A DNA stretch of 64,000 bases from Streptomyces sp. NBC_00193 (GCF_026342735.1 NZ_JAPEMM010000002.1:1240001-1304000), one strand, 5' to 3'. Numbered from the stretch's first letter, positions 33,005 through 41,829 are shown. The notes: generated by a model from the letters alone, not told the origin. A program made the numbers and translations.

Positions 33005-33960
33005 CCCTTTCTCGGCGCTGTGCGCAGGACGGCGGCCACCTCGCGGAGCAGGACGCTCTTGGTGGCCTTGGGCGGGCCGGGAAGGACGTCGAACCCGGCG
33101 GCGGTGACGGCTCGCAGGGCGGCGCGTCCTCCTCCCACGAAGCCCGCGAGCAGCAGCCGGAGCCTTCCGTGGACGCTGCCCACGAGCGGCGTGCCTTCGT
33201 CGAGGAGCTCCCGCGCCCGTTCGGTTTCGAAGGCGACGAGGGCGCGTACGGACGCTCCCGCGGTCGGGGCCTTCAGGTCGGTCTCGGTCACGTGGAAGCG
33301 GCGCATGTCCTCGCCCGGGAGGTAGATCCGGTCCCGGGCGAGGTCCTCGGCGACGTCCTGGAGGTGTTCGGCGATCTGCAGGGCGGTGCAGACGGCGTCG
33401 GAGCGGCGGATCCGCTCGGGGGTGCTGGTGCCGGTGAGGTCGAGCACGAGCCGGCCCACCGGGTTGGCGGAGAGTTCGCAGTAGCCGACGAGGTCGCCGT
33501 ACGTCGCGTAGCGCGCGACCCGCTGGTCCTGGCGGTTGGCCTCGATGAGCGCGAGAAACGATTCGGGGGTGAGTCCGTGGGCGCGCACGACGGGCTGCAG
33601 GGCCAGCATCAGGGGGTGGCGCGGGGGCCCGTCGGTGCCGCCGAAGACGCGGCCCAGGTCGGCTTCGAGGGCGTCGAGCATGGCGGGCCGGTCGTCCGCG
33701 GCGGCGGGGTCGAGGCCCAGCAGCACGGCGTCGTGGCCGCCCGGGGCGAGGTCGCCGTCACCGATGTCGTCGACCAGGCGGGCGTACCCGTAGACCGCCA
33801 TCAGGCCCTCGCGCCAGGCGCGGGGCAGGAAGGCGGGGGCGACGGGGAAGTTCTCGGAGCGTGCCTTGCCGAGGGTGGCGGCGCCGGGGCGGGCGGGGAA
33901 GGAGCCGGAGGCGTCGGACAGCTCGTGCGGCCGGGGGCTGGTGCCGTGCCCCGGGGTCAC
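33001..33960 (-). CDS. hpnC: HpnC hydroxysqualene synthase
   Basis: A 319-aa squalene/phytoene-synthase-family protein. The Asp-rich motifs are in ARLVDDIGDGD and EHLQDVAEDLARD. It turns presqualene diphosphate into hydroxysqualene for HpnE. As the first structural gene of the hopanoid operon it starts at GTG 33960, which overlaps the stop of a possible 21-aa leader peptide (GTGA). There is no clear SD of its own. Confidence 0.92.
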   Translation of the reverse strand: MTPGHGTSPRPHELSDASGSFPARPGAATLGKARSENFPVAPAFLPRAWREGLMAVYGYARLVDDIGDGDLAPGGHDAVLLGLDPAAADDRPAMLDALEADLGRVFGGTDGPPRHPLMLALQPVVRAHGLTPESFLALIEANRQDQRVARYATYGDLVGYCELSANPVGRLVLDLTGTSTPERIRRSDAVCTALQIAEHLQDVAEDLARDRIYLPGEDMRRFHVTETDLKAPTAGASVRALVAFETERARELLDEGTPLVGSVHGRLRLLLAGFVGGGRAALRAVTAAGFDVLPGPPKATKSVLLREVAAVLRTAPRKG

Positions 33961-34022
33961 CGCCCGCCGCCCGCGGCGGGGACGGCCGTCGTGCCTGGGG
34001 GCCGGAGAATTCCCGTAGCCAT
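33957..34022 (-). CDS. Possible 21-aa leader peptide coupled to hpnC
   Basis: The frame from ATG 34022 encodes MATGILRPPGTTAVPAAGGG plus R. It ends in a TGA that overlaps the GTG of hpnC exactly as other genes in this operon overlap. A GGGAG sequence lies about 11 nt upstream, farther than ideal. It may be a translational coupling device or chance. No homologue is known to me. Confidence 0.3.
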   Translation of the reverse strand: MATGILRPPGTTAVPAAGGGR

Positions 34023-34280
34023 TGCCGTCACATCTCCCGTTCTACACTGCAAACCCAAAACATCCTATTTCGGACACGCCGCCGCGTTTTCCCCGGGGCG
34101 TTCTGGGCTATTCGCCTATGGGGGGAATCGCCCCCTCTTGCCCTCGATTGGGCCTGGCCCAGCTTACGCTGTACAACGCCGCCGGGCCTCGACGGGTATT
34201 CGCTCCACCCGCAATGTCGCCCGCACGCCACCCGCGTGAAAAGCGGCCCGCCCCGCGCGCCCGGGGCCCGTACGGCATGC
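34023..34280. other. Region between the two minus-strand operons
   Basis: No gene is supported. It must hold the promoter of the hopanoid operon. An AT-richer patch near 34035-34075 with TAGAAC on the minus strand is the best -10 candidate, without a clear -35. Confidence 0.4.
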
Positions 34281-34315
34281 GACGGCCCCCGCCGCCGGAC
34301 GCGGTGGGGGCCGTC
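34281..34315 (-). terminator. Hairpin terminator after the ABC-transporter operon
   Basis: GACGGCCCCCGCC (34281-34293) and GGTGGGGGCCGTC (34303-34315) pair with one mismatch. It sits 12 nt past the stop of the ATPase gene. Confidence 0.8.
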
Positions 34316-34327
34316 GGTGGAAATCCG

Positions 34328-35104
34328 TCAGCCGGTCGCCTTCTCGTATGCCGAGACGACTTCCTCGGTGGGACCGTCCATCAGGAGTTCGCCCCGCTCC
34401 AGCCACAGCACCCGGTCACAGGTGTCGCGGATGGAGTTGTTGTTGTGGCTCACCAGGAAAACGGTGCCGGCCTTCTTGCGCAGTTCGCGGATGCGCGCCT
34501 CGGAACGCACCTGGAACTTCCGGTCACCGGTGGCCAGCGCCTCGTCGATCATCAGGACGTCGTGGTCCTTCGCCGCGGCGATGGAGAAGCGCAGGCGCGC
34601 CGCCATGCCCGAGGAGTAGGTGCGCATCGGAAGGGAGATGAAGTCGCCCTTCTCGTTGATCCCCGAGAAGTCGACGATGTCCTGGTAGCGCTCCCTGATC
34701 TGCTCGCGGGACATGCCCATCGCGAGACCGCCGAGGACCACGTTGCGCTCGCCGGTGAGGTCGTTCATCAGCGCCGCGTTGACACCCAGCAGCGAGGGCT
34801 GGCCGTCGGTGTAGACCTTGCCGGACTCGCAGGGCAGCAGCCCCGCGATGGCGCGCAGCAGGGTGGACTTGCCGGAGCCGTTGGAGCCGATGACGCCGAT
34901 GGCCTCGCCCCGGTACGCCGTGAAGGTGACCCCGCGCACGGCGTGGACCCGGCGGACACCCGGTGCGTCGCCGCCCCGGCGGACTATCTTGCTGAGCGCC
35001 GCCGTGGCGCTGCCCTTGCCGGAGCTGCCGGTGTTGACCCGGTAGACGATGTGCACGTCGTCGGCGATGACGGTGGGGACGTGCCCCTGGTTGTTCTCAG
35101 CCAC
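34328..35104 (-). CDS. ABC transporter ATPase, TagH/RfbE type (surface glycan export)
   Basis: A 258-aa ATPase of the polysaccharide/teichoic-acid export class. Walker A is GSNGSGKST, the signature YSSGMAARLRF, Walker B VLMIDEAL, and the His switch VSHN. The N-terminus has VHIVYRVNTGSSG, as in TagH-like proteins. I start at GTG 35104, overlapping the permease stop by 8 nt; the frame is open to 35152. It should energise the permease next to it. It is the last gene of the glycerophosphate-type operon. Confidence 0.9.
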   Translation of the reverse strand: MAENNQGHVPTVIADDVHIVYRVNTGSSGKGSATAALSKIVRRGGDAPGVRRVHAVRGVTFTAYRGEAIGVIGSNGSGKSTLLRAIAGLLPCESGKVYTDGQPSLLGVNAALMNDLTGERNVVLGGLAMGMSREQIRERYQDIVDFSGINEKGDFISLPMRTYSSGMAARLRFSIAAAKDHDVLMIDEALATGDRKFQVRSEARIRELRKKAGTVFLVSHNNNSIRDTCDRVLWLERGELLMDGPTEEVVSAYEKATG

Positions 35105-36026
35105 GGCCGTAACGCTCCTCAGCCTTCCAGAAGTACACGAATCCGCCGACACCGATCAGGACGGCCCAGCCGACCGCGAAGGCCCAGACGTGGGGCGGCA
35201 GGTTGTCCCGGCCGTAGTCGTCGATGAGCGCGAAGCGGATCAGGTCCATGTAGATGGCGGCCGGATTCCACTGCAGGACGTCCGCGATCCACGCGGGCTT
35301 GTCCTTGAGCATCTCCTTGATGGAGAACATGACGCCGGAGGCGTACATCCACGTACGCGTCACGAACGGCATGAGCTGCGCCAGGTCGGGGGTCTTGGAC
35401 CCCATCCGGGCGAAGATCAGGGCGAGGCCGGTGTTGAAGGCGAACTGGAGGACCAGTGCCGGGAGCACCAGCAGCCAGGACAGGCTCGGGTAGTTGCCGA
35501 ACCCGATCGTGACCACGAACACGACGATCATCGAGAACATCAGCTGCTGGAGCTGCTGCAGCGAGAACGAGATCGGCAGCGAGGCGCGCGGGAAGTGCAG
35601 GGCGCGGACCAGCCCGATGTTGGACGGGATGGCTCTGACACCCGCCATCAGCGAGCTCTGCGTGAAGGTGAAGACGAAGACGCCGATCACCAGGAAGGGG
35701 ATGTAGTCGTGCTTGTTGATGCCCCGACCGGCGTCGAGGATCAGCCCGAAGATCAGGTAGTAGACCAGCGCGTTCAGCAGCGGGGTCGCCACCTGCCAGA
35801 TCTGACCGAGCTTGGCCTGGCTGTACTGGGCCATCAGCTTGGCCCGGGAGAACGCGATGATGAAGTGGCGGCGGTCCCAGAGCTGGCGCACGTACGCGGG
35901 CAGGCCCGGCCGGGCTCCGCTGACGGACAGGCCGTACTTCCTGGCGAGCTCCGAGGGGCTCAGCCCGGCGTCATCGGACGGCCGCTTGCTCGTGGCAAGG
36001 GCTCCGTCCTGGGTTGTGTCACTCAC
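35097..36026 (-). CDS. ABC-2-type permease, TagG-like
   Basis: A 309-aa membrane protein with about six membrane segments (for example ATPLLNALVYYLIFGLIL and MIVVFVVTIGFG). It has the ABC-2 pattern RAKLMAQYSQAKLGQIWQV near the first segment. With the following ATPase it forms an exporter of lipid-linked or surface glycan material. It follows the glycosyltransferase by 96 nt. Confidence 0.9.
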   Translation of the reverse strand: MSDTTQDGALATSKRPSDDAGLSPSELARKYGLSVSGARPGLPAYVRQLWDRRHFIIAFSRAKLMAQYSQAKLGQIWQVATPLLNALVYYLIFGLILDAGRGINKHDYIPFLVIGVFVFTFTQSSLMAGVRAIPSNIGLVRALHFPRASLPISFSLQQLQQLMFSMIVVFVVTIGFGNYPSLSWLLVLPALVLQFAFNTGLALIFARMGSKTPDLAQLMPFVTRTWMYASGVMFSIKEMLKDKPAWIADVLQWNPAAIYMDLIRFALIDDYGRDNLPPHVWAFAVGWAVLIGVGGFVYFWKAEERYGRG

Positions 36027-36122
36027 AAGATGAAACTTTCCGTCTTCATGATGCGGCAGAAGGTGGCATCGGGCCTGAGTCGATCGGTTCGTGATCGCGC
36101 CATGGTCTCAGACCCGGACGTG

Positions 36123-37034
36123 TCAGATGACAGGCGGTCGGCCCAGCCGGGTCAGCCGCCAGACCGTACGCCATTTCATGGGGCGCCGTGGACCGCAGGA
36201 GGTGGTCCAGCCCTCCTTGAACCCGCCGAACCAGGCCTTGAGCGCCGGCCCCGAGGGCTTGCGCAGGAGCGTCAGCAGGAGCCAGACGCCCACGTAGACC
36301 GGGACCAGCGGGGCGGGCAGGTTGCGGCGGGCGAGCCACACCCGGTTGCGAGCCACCATACGGTGGTAGACCGCGTGCCGGGAGGGGGCCGTGGCGGGGT
36401 GCAGGAGCACCATGTCCGCCCGGTAGTCGATCAGCCACCCGGCGTCGAGCGCCCGCCAGGCCAGATCGGTCTCCTCGTGCGCGTAGAAGAACTGCCCGGG
36501 GAGGTCTCCGACCTGCTCGAACACCTTCGTGCGGACGGCGTTGGCGCCGCCCAGGAAGGTGGTGACGCGCGAGGAGCGCATCGGGTCGGAGGCCCGCAGC
36601 CGGGGGACGTGCCGCCGCTGGGTCTCGCCGGTTTCCGGATCGGCGATCCGGAAGCTGACGATGCCCAGCTCGGGGTCCTCGGCGAAGGCCTGCCGGCACA
36701 GCTCGGCGGTGTCGGTGCGCTCCAGCAGTCCGTCGTCGTCCAGGAAGAGCAGGACGTCCACGTCGAAGCCGTCCGAGCCGTGGCCGGCCGCGGTGCGGAA
36801 GGCCTCGATGCCGACGTTGCGGCCGCCCGGAATGCCCAGGTTCTCGGGCAGCTCGACGGTGCGTACGCCCGCCGCCGGGTCCGCGAGGCCGGTGAGGCGG
36901 ACGCCCTGGCCCACGACGACCACCTCGACCGGGGCCCCGTCCTGCCGGGCCACCGAGTCGATGAGCGCCTTGAGCTCGTCCGGGCGGTTGCCCATGGTGA
37001 TGATGACGGCGCCCAGCCGCAGCGGGGCCGTCAC
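36123..37034 (-). CDS. Family 2 glycosyltransferase
   Basis: A 303-aa GT-A-fold glycosyltransferase. The nucleotide-sugar segment is LGAVIITMGNRPDELKALID, the metal motif is in LLFLDDDGLLE, and the acceptor region is FFYAHEETDLAWRALDAGW. The C-terminal part has a short hydrophobic stretch (LVPVYVGVWLLLTLL) that could anchor it to the membrane. The GTG start at 37034 overlaps the upstream CDP-alcohol transferase stop (GTGA). It probably decorates the exported product. Confidence 0.9.
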   Translation of the reverse strand: MTAPLRLGAVIITMGNRPDELKALIDSVARQDGAPVEVVVVGQGVRLTGLADPAAGVRTVELPENLGIPGGRNVGIEAFRTAAGHGSDGFDVDVLLFLDDDGLLERTDTAELCRQAFAEDPELGIVSFRIADPETGETQRRHVPRLRASDPMRSSRVTTFLGGANAVRTKVFEQVGDLPGQFFYAHEETDLAWRALDAGWLIDYRADMVLLHPATAPSRHAVYHRMVARNRVWLARRNLPAPLVPVYVGVWLLLTLLRKPSGPALKAWFGGFKEGWTTSCGPRRPMKWRTVWRLTRLGRPPVI

Positions 37035-37810
37035 TTGAGCCTGCTGGAGGCCAGGACCGACACCAGGTGCAGCACGGTCTGGAGCATGGCGATGCCGGCG
37101 AGGACCGCGACGCCGAGGCGGGAGAAGTACAGGTCTCCGCGCATCTGGTCCAGGACGGCCAGCACCAGGATGAGCAGCGAGGCCTCGATGCCGAGGACCA
37201 GGCGGTGGAACTTGAGCGCGGCGGCGGCCCGGCGGGCGAGCGCCATGCCGGAGGAGCGCGGCGTGGCCGCGGCGTCCTGGACCACGGGCTTGCCGGCCTG
37301 GTGGCGGGCGACGCCGACCAGGTCGGTCTCGGCCTTGATCAGGATCGCGCCGAGCGCCGCGAGGGTGCCCAGGAAGGCCCACAGCCAGTCGATGCGCCCG
37401 GTGCCCCACAGGTCGGAGGCGCGCAGGCCGAAGCCGACGAGCACCGCCGCGTCGCACAGGTAGGCGCCGACCCGGTCCAGGTAGACCCCGGACAGCGAGA
37501 ACTGCTTCTTCCAGCGGGCGACCTCGCCGTCGACGCAGTCGAGCAGCAGGTACATCTGGACCGCCACCACGCCGAGGACGGCGCCCCAGACGCCCGGCAC
37601 GAGCAGGGCCGGGGCGGCGAGGACTCCGGCGAGGGTCATCACGTAGGTCAGCTGGTTCGGCGTGACCTTGGTGGTGACCAGGAGGCGGGTGATGCGCAGG
37701 GAGATCTCGCGCATGTAGAGGCGGCCGCCCCAGTGCTCGCCGCTGACCCGGTCCTTGACGCCCGCCGGGTGAACGACGGGCCGGAGTTCAGCTACGGATG
37801 GTCTTGGCAT
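37031..37810 (-). CDS. CDP-alcohol phosphatidyltransferase family membrane protein
   Basis: A 259-aa membrane enzyme. The family signature DGx2ARx8Gx3Dx3D is visible in DGEVARWKKQFSLSG followed by VYLD. About five or six membrane segments follow. It transfers a phospho-alcohol from a CDP-activated donor to an alcohol. It overlaps the dehydrogenase gene by 23 nt. This is the first of two such enzymes in the operon. Confidence 0.9.
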   Translation of the reverse strand: MPRPSVAELRPVVHPAGVKDRVSGEHWGGRLYMREISLRITRLLVTTKVTPNQLTYVMTLAGVLAAPALLVPGVWGAVLGVVAVQMYLLLDCVDGEVARWKKQFSLSGVYLDRVGAYLCDAAVLVGFGLRASDLWGTGRIDWLWAFLGTLAALGAILIKAETDLVGVARHQAGKPVVQDAAATPRSSGMALARRAAAALKFHRLVLGIEASLLILVLAVLDQMRGDLYFSRLGVAVLAGIAMLQTVLHLVSVLASSRLK

Positions 37811-38849
37811 AGTCGGCGTAAGCGTCCCTGATCTCGGCTGCGGACAGGTTGAGGTGTTCCAGGATCGTGAAGCGTCCCGGACGGGTCTGGGGGGCGTACT
37901 CGACGGCCGCGACGAACTCGTCCACGCTGAACCCGATCTCCTCGGGCAGCACGGGCAGGCCGTGACCGCGCAGCACCCGGACGAAGAGCTCGGACTTGTC
38001 CGTGTCCCCCCGCAGGTGCATCGCGAAGGCCGCGCCGATGCCGACCTGCTCCCCGTGGAGCGCGGAGCGTCCCGGGTAGAGGAGGTCGAAGGCGTGGCTG
38101 ATCTCGTGGCAGGCGCCGGACGAGGGGCGGGTGTCCCCGCTGATCGCCATGGCGATGCCGGAGAGGACCAGCGCCTCGGACAGCACGGTGAGGAACTCGT
38201 CGTCGCCGACCCCGCCGGGGTGGCGCAGTACGGACTCGCCCGCGGTACGGGCCATGGCGGCGGCCAGGCCGTCGACGGGCTCGCCGTTGAGGCGGTGCGA
38301 GAGCTCCCAGTCGGCGATGGCCGAGATGTTGGAGATCGCGTCGCCGATGCCCGCGCGGACGAACCGCGCCGGGGCCTCGCGGATCACGTCGAGGTCGACG
38401 ACCATCGCGATCGGCATGGGCACCCCGTAGGAGCCCCGGCCGTTGTCGTTGTCCAGGATGGACACCGGCGAGCAGATGCCGTCGTGCGAGAGGTTGGTGG
38501 CGACGGCCACCATGGCCAGCCCGACCCGCGCCGCGGCGTACTTCGCCACGTCGATGATCTTGCCGCCGCCCAGGCCCACGACGGCGTCGTAGCGGCGACC
38601 CTTTATTTCGTCGGCCAGCTTGACCGCGGAGTCGATGGTCCCGTCGACGACGGAGTACCAGTCGGCGTGCGGCAGCACGGGCTCCAGCTTGGCGCGCAGC
38701 ACCGCGCCGGAGCCGCCGCTGATGGCGATCGCGAGCTTGCCGGACGCGGAGACGCGCTGGTCGGCCAGGAGGCCGGCCAGGTCGTCCATCGCGCCGCGGC
38801 TGATGTCGACGACGACGGGCGAGGGGATGAGCCTCGTCAGTACTGGCAT
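37788..38849 (-). CDS. Glycerol-1-phosphate dehydrogenase-like Fe-type ADH
   Basis: A 353-aa protein of the iron-containing alcohol dehydrogenase superfamily, AraM/glycerol-1-phosphate dehydrogenase branch. Visible motifs are VVGLGGGKIIDVAKYAA (NAD site), ATNLSHDGICSPVSIL, and metal-ligand histidines in ACHEISHAFD and ALHGEQVGIG. Family members reduce dihydroxyacetone phosphate to sn-glycerol-1-phosphate, the archaeal stereochemistry. ATG 38849 overlaps the nucleotidyltransferase gene by 13 nt. Substrate assignment is by family only. Confidence 0.85.
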   Translation of the reverse strand: MPVLTRLIPSPVVVDISRGAMDDLAGLLADQRVSASGKLAIAISGGSGAVLRAKLEPVLPHADWYSVVDGTIDSAVKLADEIKGRRYDAVVGLGGGKIIDVAKYAAARVGLAMVAVATNLSHDGICSPVSILDNDNGRGSYGVPMPIAMVVDLDVIREAPARFVRAGIGDAISNISAIADWELSHRLNGEPVDGLAAAMARTAGESVLRHPGGVGDDEFLTVLSEALVLSGIAMAISGDTRPSSGACHEISHAFDLLYPGRSALHGEQVGIGAAFAMHLRGDTDKSELFVRVLRGHGLPVLPEEIGFSVDEFVAAVEYAPQTRPGRFTILEHLNLSAAEIRDAYADYAKTIRS

Positions 38850-39589
38850 GCGATCGTCCGGCCCTTGGCGAGGTCGTCGTGGTTGTCGATCTCGACCCAC
38901 TTGACGTCACCGATGGGGGCCACGTCGATGGTGAAGCCGTCGTTGACGAGCTGCTGGTAGCCGTCCTCGTAGTAGAGGTCGGGGTCGCGCTCGAAGGTGG
39001 TCTTCAGGGCCTCGGCCAGCGCCTCGGCGGCCTCCGGCTCGATGAGGGTGACGCCGATGTACTCGCCGGTCGCGCCGGCCGGGTCCATCAGCTTCGTGAT
39101 CCGCTGAACGCCCTTGTCGCCGTCGGTGATGACCTTCATCTCCTCGTCGGCCAGGTTCTTGACCGTGTCGAGGGCGAGGATGATCTTCTGGCCCTGCCCG
39201 CGGGCGGCGAGCAGGGTCTTCTCGACGGAGACCGGGTGGACGGTGTCGCCGTTGGCGAGGATCACGCCCTGCTTCAGGACGTCACGGGCGCACCACAGGG
39301 AGTAGGCGTTGTTCCACTCCTCGGCCTTGTCGTTGTCGATCAGCGTGATCTTGACGCCGTACTTGGCCTCCAGGGCCTCCCGGCGCTCGTACACGGCTTC
39401 CTTGCGGTAGCCGACGACGATGGCGACCTCGGTCAGGCCGACCTCGGCGAAGTTGCCGAGCGTCAGGTCGAGGACCGTGATGGACTCCTCGGCGCCTTCG
39501 GGTCCGACGGGCACGAGGGCCTTGGGCAGGGTGTCGGTGTAGGGACGCAGGCGGCGTCCGGCTCCGGCAGCGAGGACGAGGCCGATCAT
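38837..39589 (-). CDS. Sugar/alcohol-phosphate nucleotidyltransferase
   Basis: A 250-aa nucleotidyltransferase with the GxGxRLxPxTxxxPK signature in LAAGAGRRLRPYTDTLPKAL. It has VILANGDTVHP for metal and nucleotide, and VKWVEIDNHDDLAKG at the end. It resembles CTP:inositol-1-phosphate cytidylyltransferases and choline/phosphosugar transferases. With the neighbours, it probably makes the CDP-activated alcohol used by the CDP-alcohol transferases. It is coupled by ATGA to the preceding gene. Confidence 0.87.
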   Translation of the reverse strand: MIGLVLAAGAGRRLRPYTDTLPKALVPVGPEGAEESITVLDLTLGNFAEVGLTEVAIVVGYRKEAVYERREALEAKYGVKITLIDNDKAEEWNNAYSLWCARDVLKQGVILANGDTVHPVSVEKTLLAARGQGQKIILALDTVKNLADEEMKVITDGDKGVQRITKLMDPAGATGEYIGVTLIEPEAAEALAEALKTTFERDPDLYYEDGYQQLVNDGFTIDVAPIGDVKWVEIDNHDDLAKGRTIACQY

Positions 39590-41355
39590 GCTGGTTCTCC
39601 TTCGTCATGTACGGCGGGTGCCCCGGAGGAAACCCAGAAGCGGATGCTCTCCACGAGCACCACGAGTGCCACGAACACGGCGAGGGCCGTGAGCGCGACG
39701 GGGAAGTCCACGGCGCGCGACGCCAGGACGGAGGCCAGGACCGTGATCAACAGAACCCGGCCTTCGTGCCCGCCGATCGTCCGCACCAGCCAGTGCGGGG
39801 GCGCGCCGGTGCCACCGCGGATGCGGTAGACCGTGTCGTAGTGATGGTAGGCGACCGCCGCGACCAGTCCGAATGCCGCCGGAAGGGCCCCGGGGACGTC
39901 CGCCTTGGCGGCGAGGATCAGGACGGTGGTGTACTCGGCGGCCCGGAAGACGGGCGGCAGCAGCCAGTCCAGCGGGGCCTTGAGCGGCTGCGCGACGGCG
40001 GCTCCGGCGGTCAGCACGTACAGCCCGGCGAAGAAGATCGGCACCGAGCTGCCGAAGGACCACTCGTGTGCGGCGAAGAGCAGCATGGCCGCGGAGCCCA
40101 CCCCGCTCACCATGAACGCGGGCGCGGTGTAGTGGGGCAGCCTGCGCAGGCCGCGGGCGATCAGCTCGCCCAGCGGGCCGGTGTCGGTCAGGTCCTCGAG
40201 GGCCCGGGCCGCGCGGTCGGTCCGCTCCGCCTTGCGGGTCAGCGAGCGCAGGACCCGGCCGGCGGTGGTGTAGAGCGCGCCGAAGGCGCAGCCGACGAGC
40301 AGGGCGTAGAAGACGATCCGCGGGGTGGTGAAGGCGATGAGGACCGCGATCATGGCCCAGCGCTCGCCGATCGGCAGGATGATCATGCGCCGGACCCAGA
40401 CGGTCCAGCCGACGCTGTCGAGCTTGTCCGAGAGGGCTGCCGTCGGGCTCGTATTGGCCGTGGCGTCGTGGTTGGCCTCGTTGAAGGCGAAGTCCACGAC
40501 GTGCCTGCAGGTCATCAGGATCATGGCGCCGAGGGCCAGGGCCCAGACGTCGTCGCCGTTGCGGGCCGCGCCGAGCGCGAGGCCCGCGTAGAAGGAGTAC
40601 TCCTTCGCGCGGTCGAAGGTGGCGTCGAGCCAGGCGCCCATCGTCGAGTACTGGAGCGAGTAGCGGGCGAGCTGCCCGTCCGTGCAGTCCAGGACGAAGG
40701 AGACGAGCAGCAGCACACCGGAGGCCACGTAGCCCCAGCGGTCGCCGGTGGCGGCGCAGCCGGCCGCGATCAGCGCCGTGATCAGCGAGGCGGTGGTGAC
40801 CTGGTTGGGGGTCAGTCCGCGGCGCGCGCACCAGCGGGCGATGTAGCGCGAGTACGGGCTGATGAAGAAGGTGGTGAAGAACCCGTCGCGGGACTTCACG
40901 GCGGTGCGCAGCCGGACGGCCTCGTCGTCGACGGCAGCGACGGCGGCGGTGGCCGCCCGGCGCTCGTCGGTGGTGGCGGGCACGGCGGCGACGAGGCTGC
41001 CCAGCTCGGGCCGGTGCACGGGGGTGCCTGCGGCCTCGACTGCGGCGGCGAGCCGGTCGGGGTACGGGCCGTCGCCCACGGGGGCGTACACGTCGTTCGC
41101 GGCGGCCCGGTCCAGGGCCGCGCGGGCGCCGGGCAGGACGGCGAGGGCGCCGGTGACGGAGCAGGCGTCGAAGCGCGGGTCGGTCAGCGCGAGCCGCAGT
41201 GCGTGCACGTGCCCGACGAACTCCCCGTCCACGACGGCCACCCGCTGGTCGGCGGGTACGCGTGCCAGGGCGGCTGCGGCCTCCGACGGGGTGGCCGCGG
41301 GGTGGACCTCGAAGCCGAGGGAGCGCAGCTCGCCGGCGAGCGCTGATCCGGGCAC
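39586..41355 (-). CDS. DUF5941-CDP-alcohol phosphatidyltransferase fusion
   Basis: A 589-aa (GTG 41355) two-part protein. Residues about 1-155 are a soluble domain resembling a degenerate nucleotidyltransferase (DUF5941 as I recall). Then comes a CDP-alcohol transferase domain with the signature in DCTDGQLARYSLQYSTMG and onward, and about ten membrane segments. The real start is probably CTG 41385, nine nt after AGGAG, adding LPTVILTGLP at the N-terminus; a stop codon blocks any longer frame. It is the first gene of the seven-gene operon. Confidence 0.85.
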   Translation of the reverse strand: MPGSALAGELRSLGFEVHPAATPSEAAAALARVPADQRVAVVDGEFVGHVHALRLALTDPRFDACSVTGALAVLPGARAALDRAAANDVYAPVGDGPYPDRLAAAVEAAGTPVHRPELGSLVAAVPATTDERRAATAAVAAVDDEAVRLRTAVKSRDGFFTTFFISPYSRYIARWCARRGLTPNQVTTASLITALIAAGCAATGDRWGYVASGVLLLVSFVLDCTDGQLARYSLQYSTMGAWLDATFDRAKEYSFYAGLALGAARNGDDVWALALGAMILMTCRHVVDFAFNEANHDATANTSPTAALSDKLDSVGWTVWVRRMIILPIGERWAMIAVLIAFTTPRIVFYALLVGCAFGALYTTAGRVLRSLTRKAERTDRAARALEDLTDTGPLGELIARGLRRLPHYTAPAFMVSGVGSAAMLLFAAHEWSFGSSVPIFFAGLYVLTAGAAVAQPLKAPLDWLLPPVFRAAEYTTVLILAAKADVPGALPAAFGLVAAVAYHHYDTVYRIRGGTGAPPHWLVRTIGGHEGRVLLITVLASVLASRAVDFPVALTALAVFVALVVLVESIRFWVSSGAPAVHDEGEPA

Positions 41356-41385
41356 CGGCAGGCCGGTAAGGATGACGGTCGGCAG

Positions 41386-41700
41386 ACGAACTCACTCCTT
41401 GCACGCACACGGGTTAACGGGCACCGGGTGGCCCGGCGGCACGTCGGCAGAGGCTATCGGATGAACGGAAGCGGGGGTTCACCGCCTGTTTAGGCTCCGA
41501 TAAGCCGAAAATCACGGGCCTGTCGGCCCTGTGGCGATCATCATTGACGATCGGAAGCAGCGATCACAAACCGCCGTCGGCACCACGGCTGTTAAGCTGG
41601 CCGCAGACGCGTACGAGTTTCGCAAAAGCGTCCAGATCGCCCGAATGTCACGCACAACGTGACGCACAAGACGTGACGAAGAAAGAAAGAGGTGGGGTTG
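41386..41700. other. Divergent promoter region
   Basis: No gene larger than the 26-codon frame is seen. The dyad GTCACG-cacaa-CGTGAC (41647-41663), with a third CGTGAC nearby (41672-41677), may be an operator for the rightward gene. TAAGCT (41593-41598) is a possible -10. Confidence 0.45.
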
Positions 41701-41781
41701 ATGACCGTCGCAGGCGTCGCCGCCCAGCGCAGCGCACTCCGGTACATCCCCCTCTCCTTCCGGGCGTCCGGCCGGGTCTGA
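41701..41781 (+). CDS. Possible 26-aa leader peptide
   Basis: ATG 41701 has a good purine-rich SD (AGAGGTGGGG) and encodes MTVAGVAAQRSALRYIPLSF followed by RASGRV and a stop. It ends 48 nt before the TTG start of the methyltransferase-acetyltransferase fusion, which itself has a weak SD. It could be a regulatory leader peptide. No homologue is known to me. Confidence 0.4.
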   Translation: MTVAGVAAQRSALRYIPLSFRASGRV

Positions 41782-41829
41782 TCACACCGATCACCCCCGT
41801 CGGCCGGAGCCCCCTTTCAAGGGTTCACG

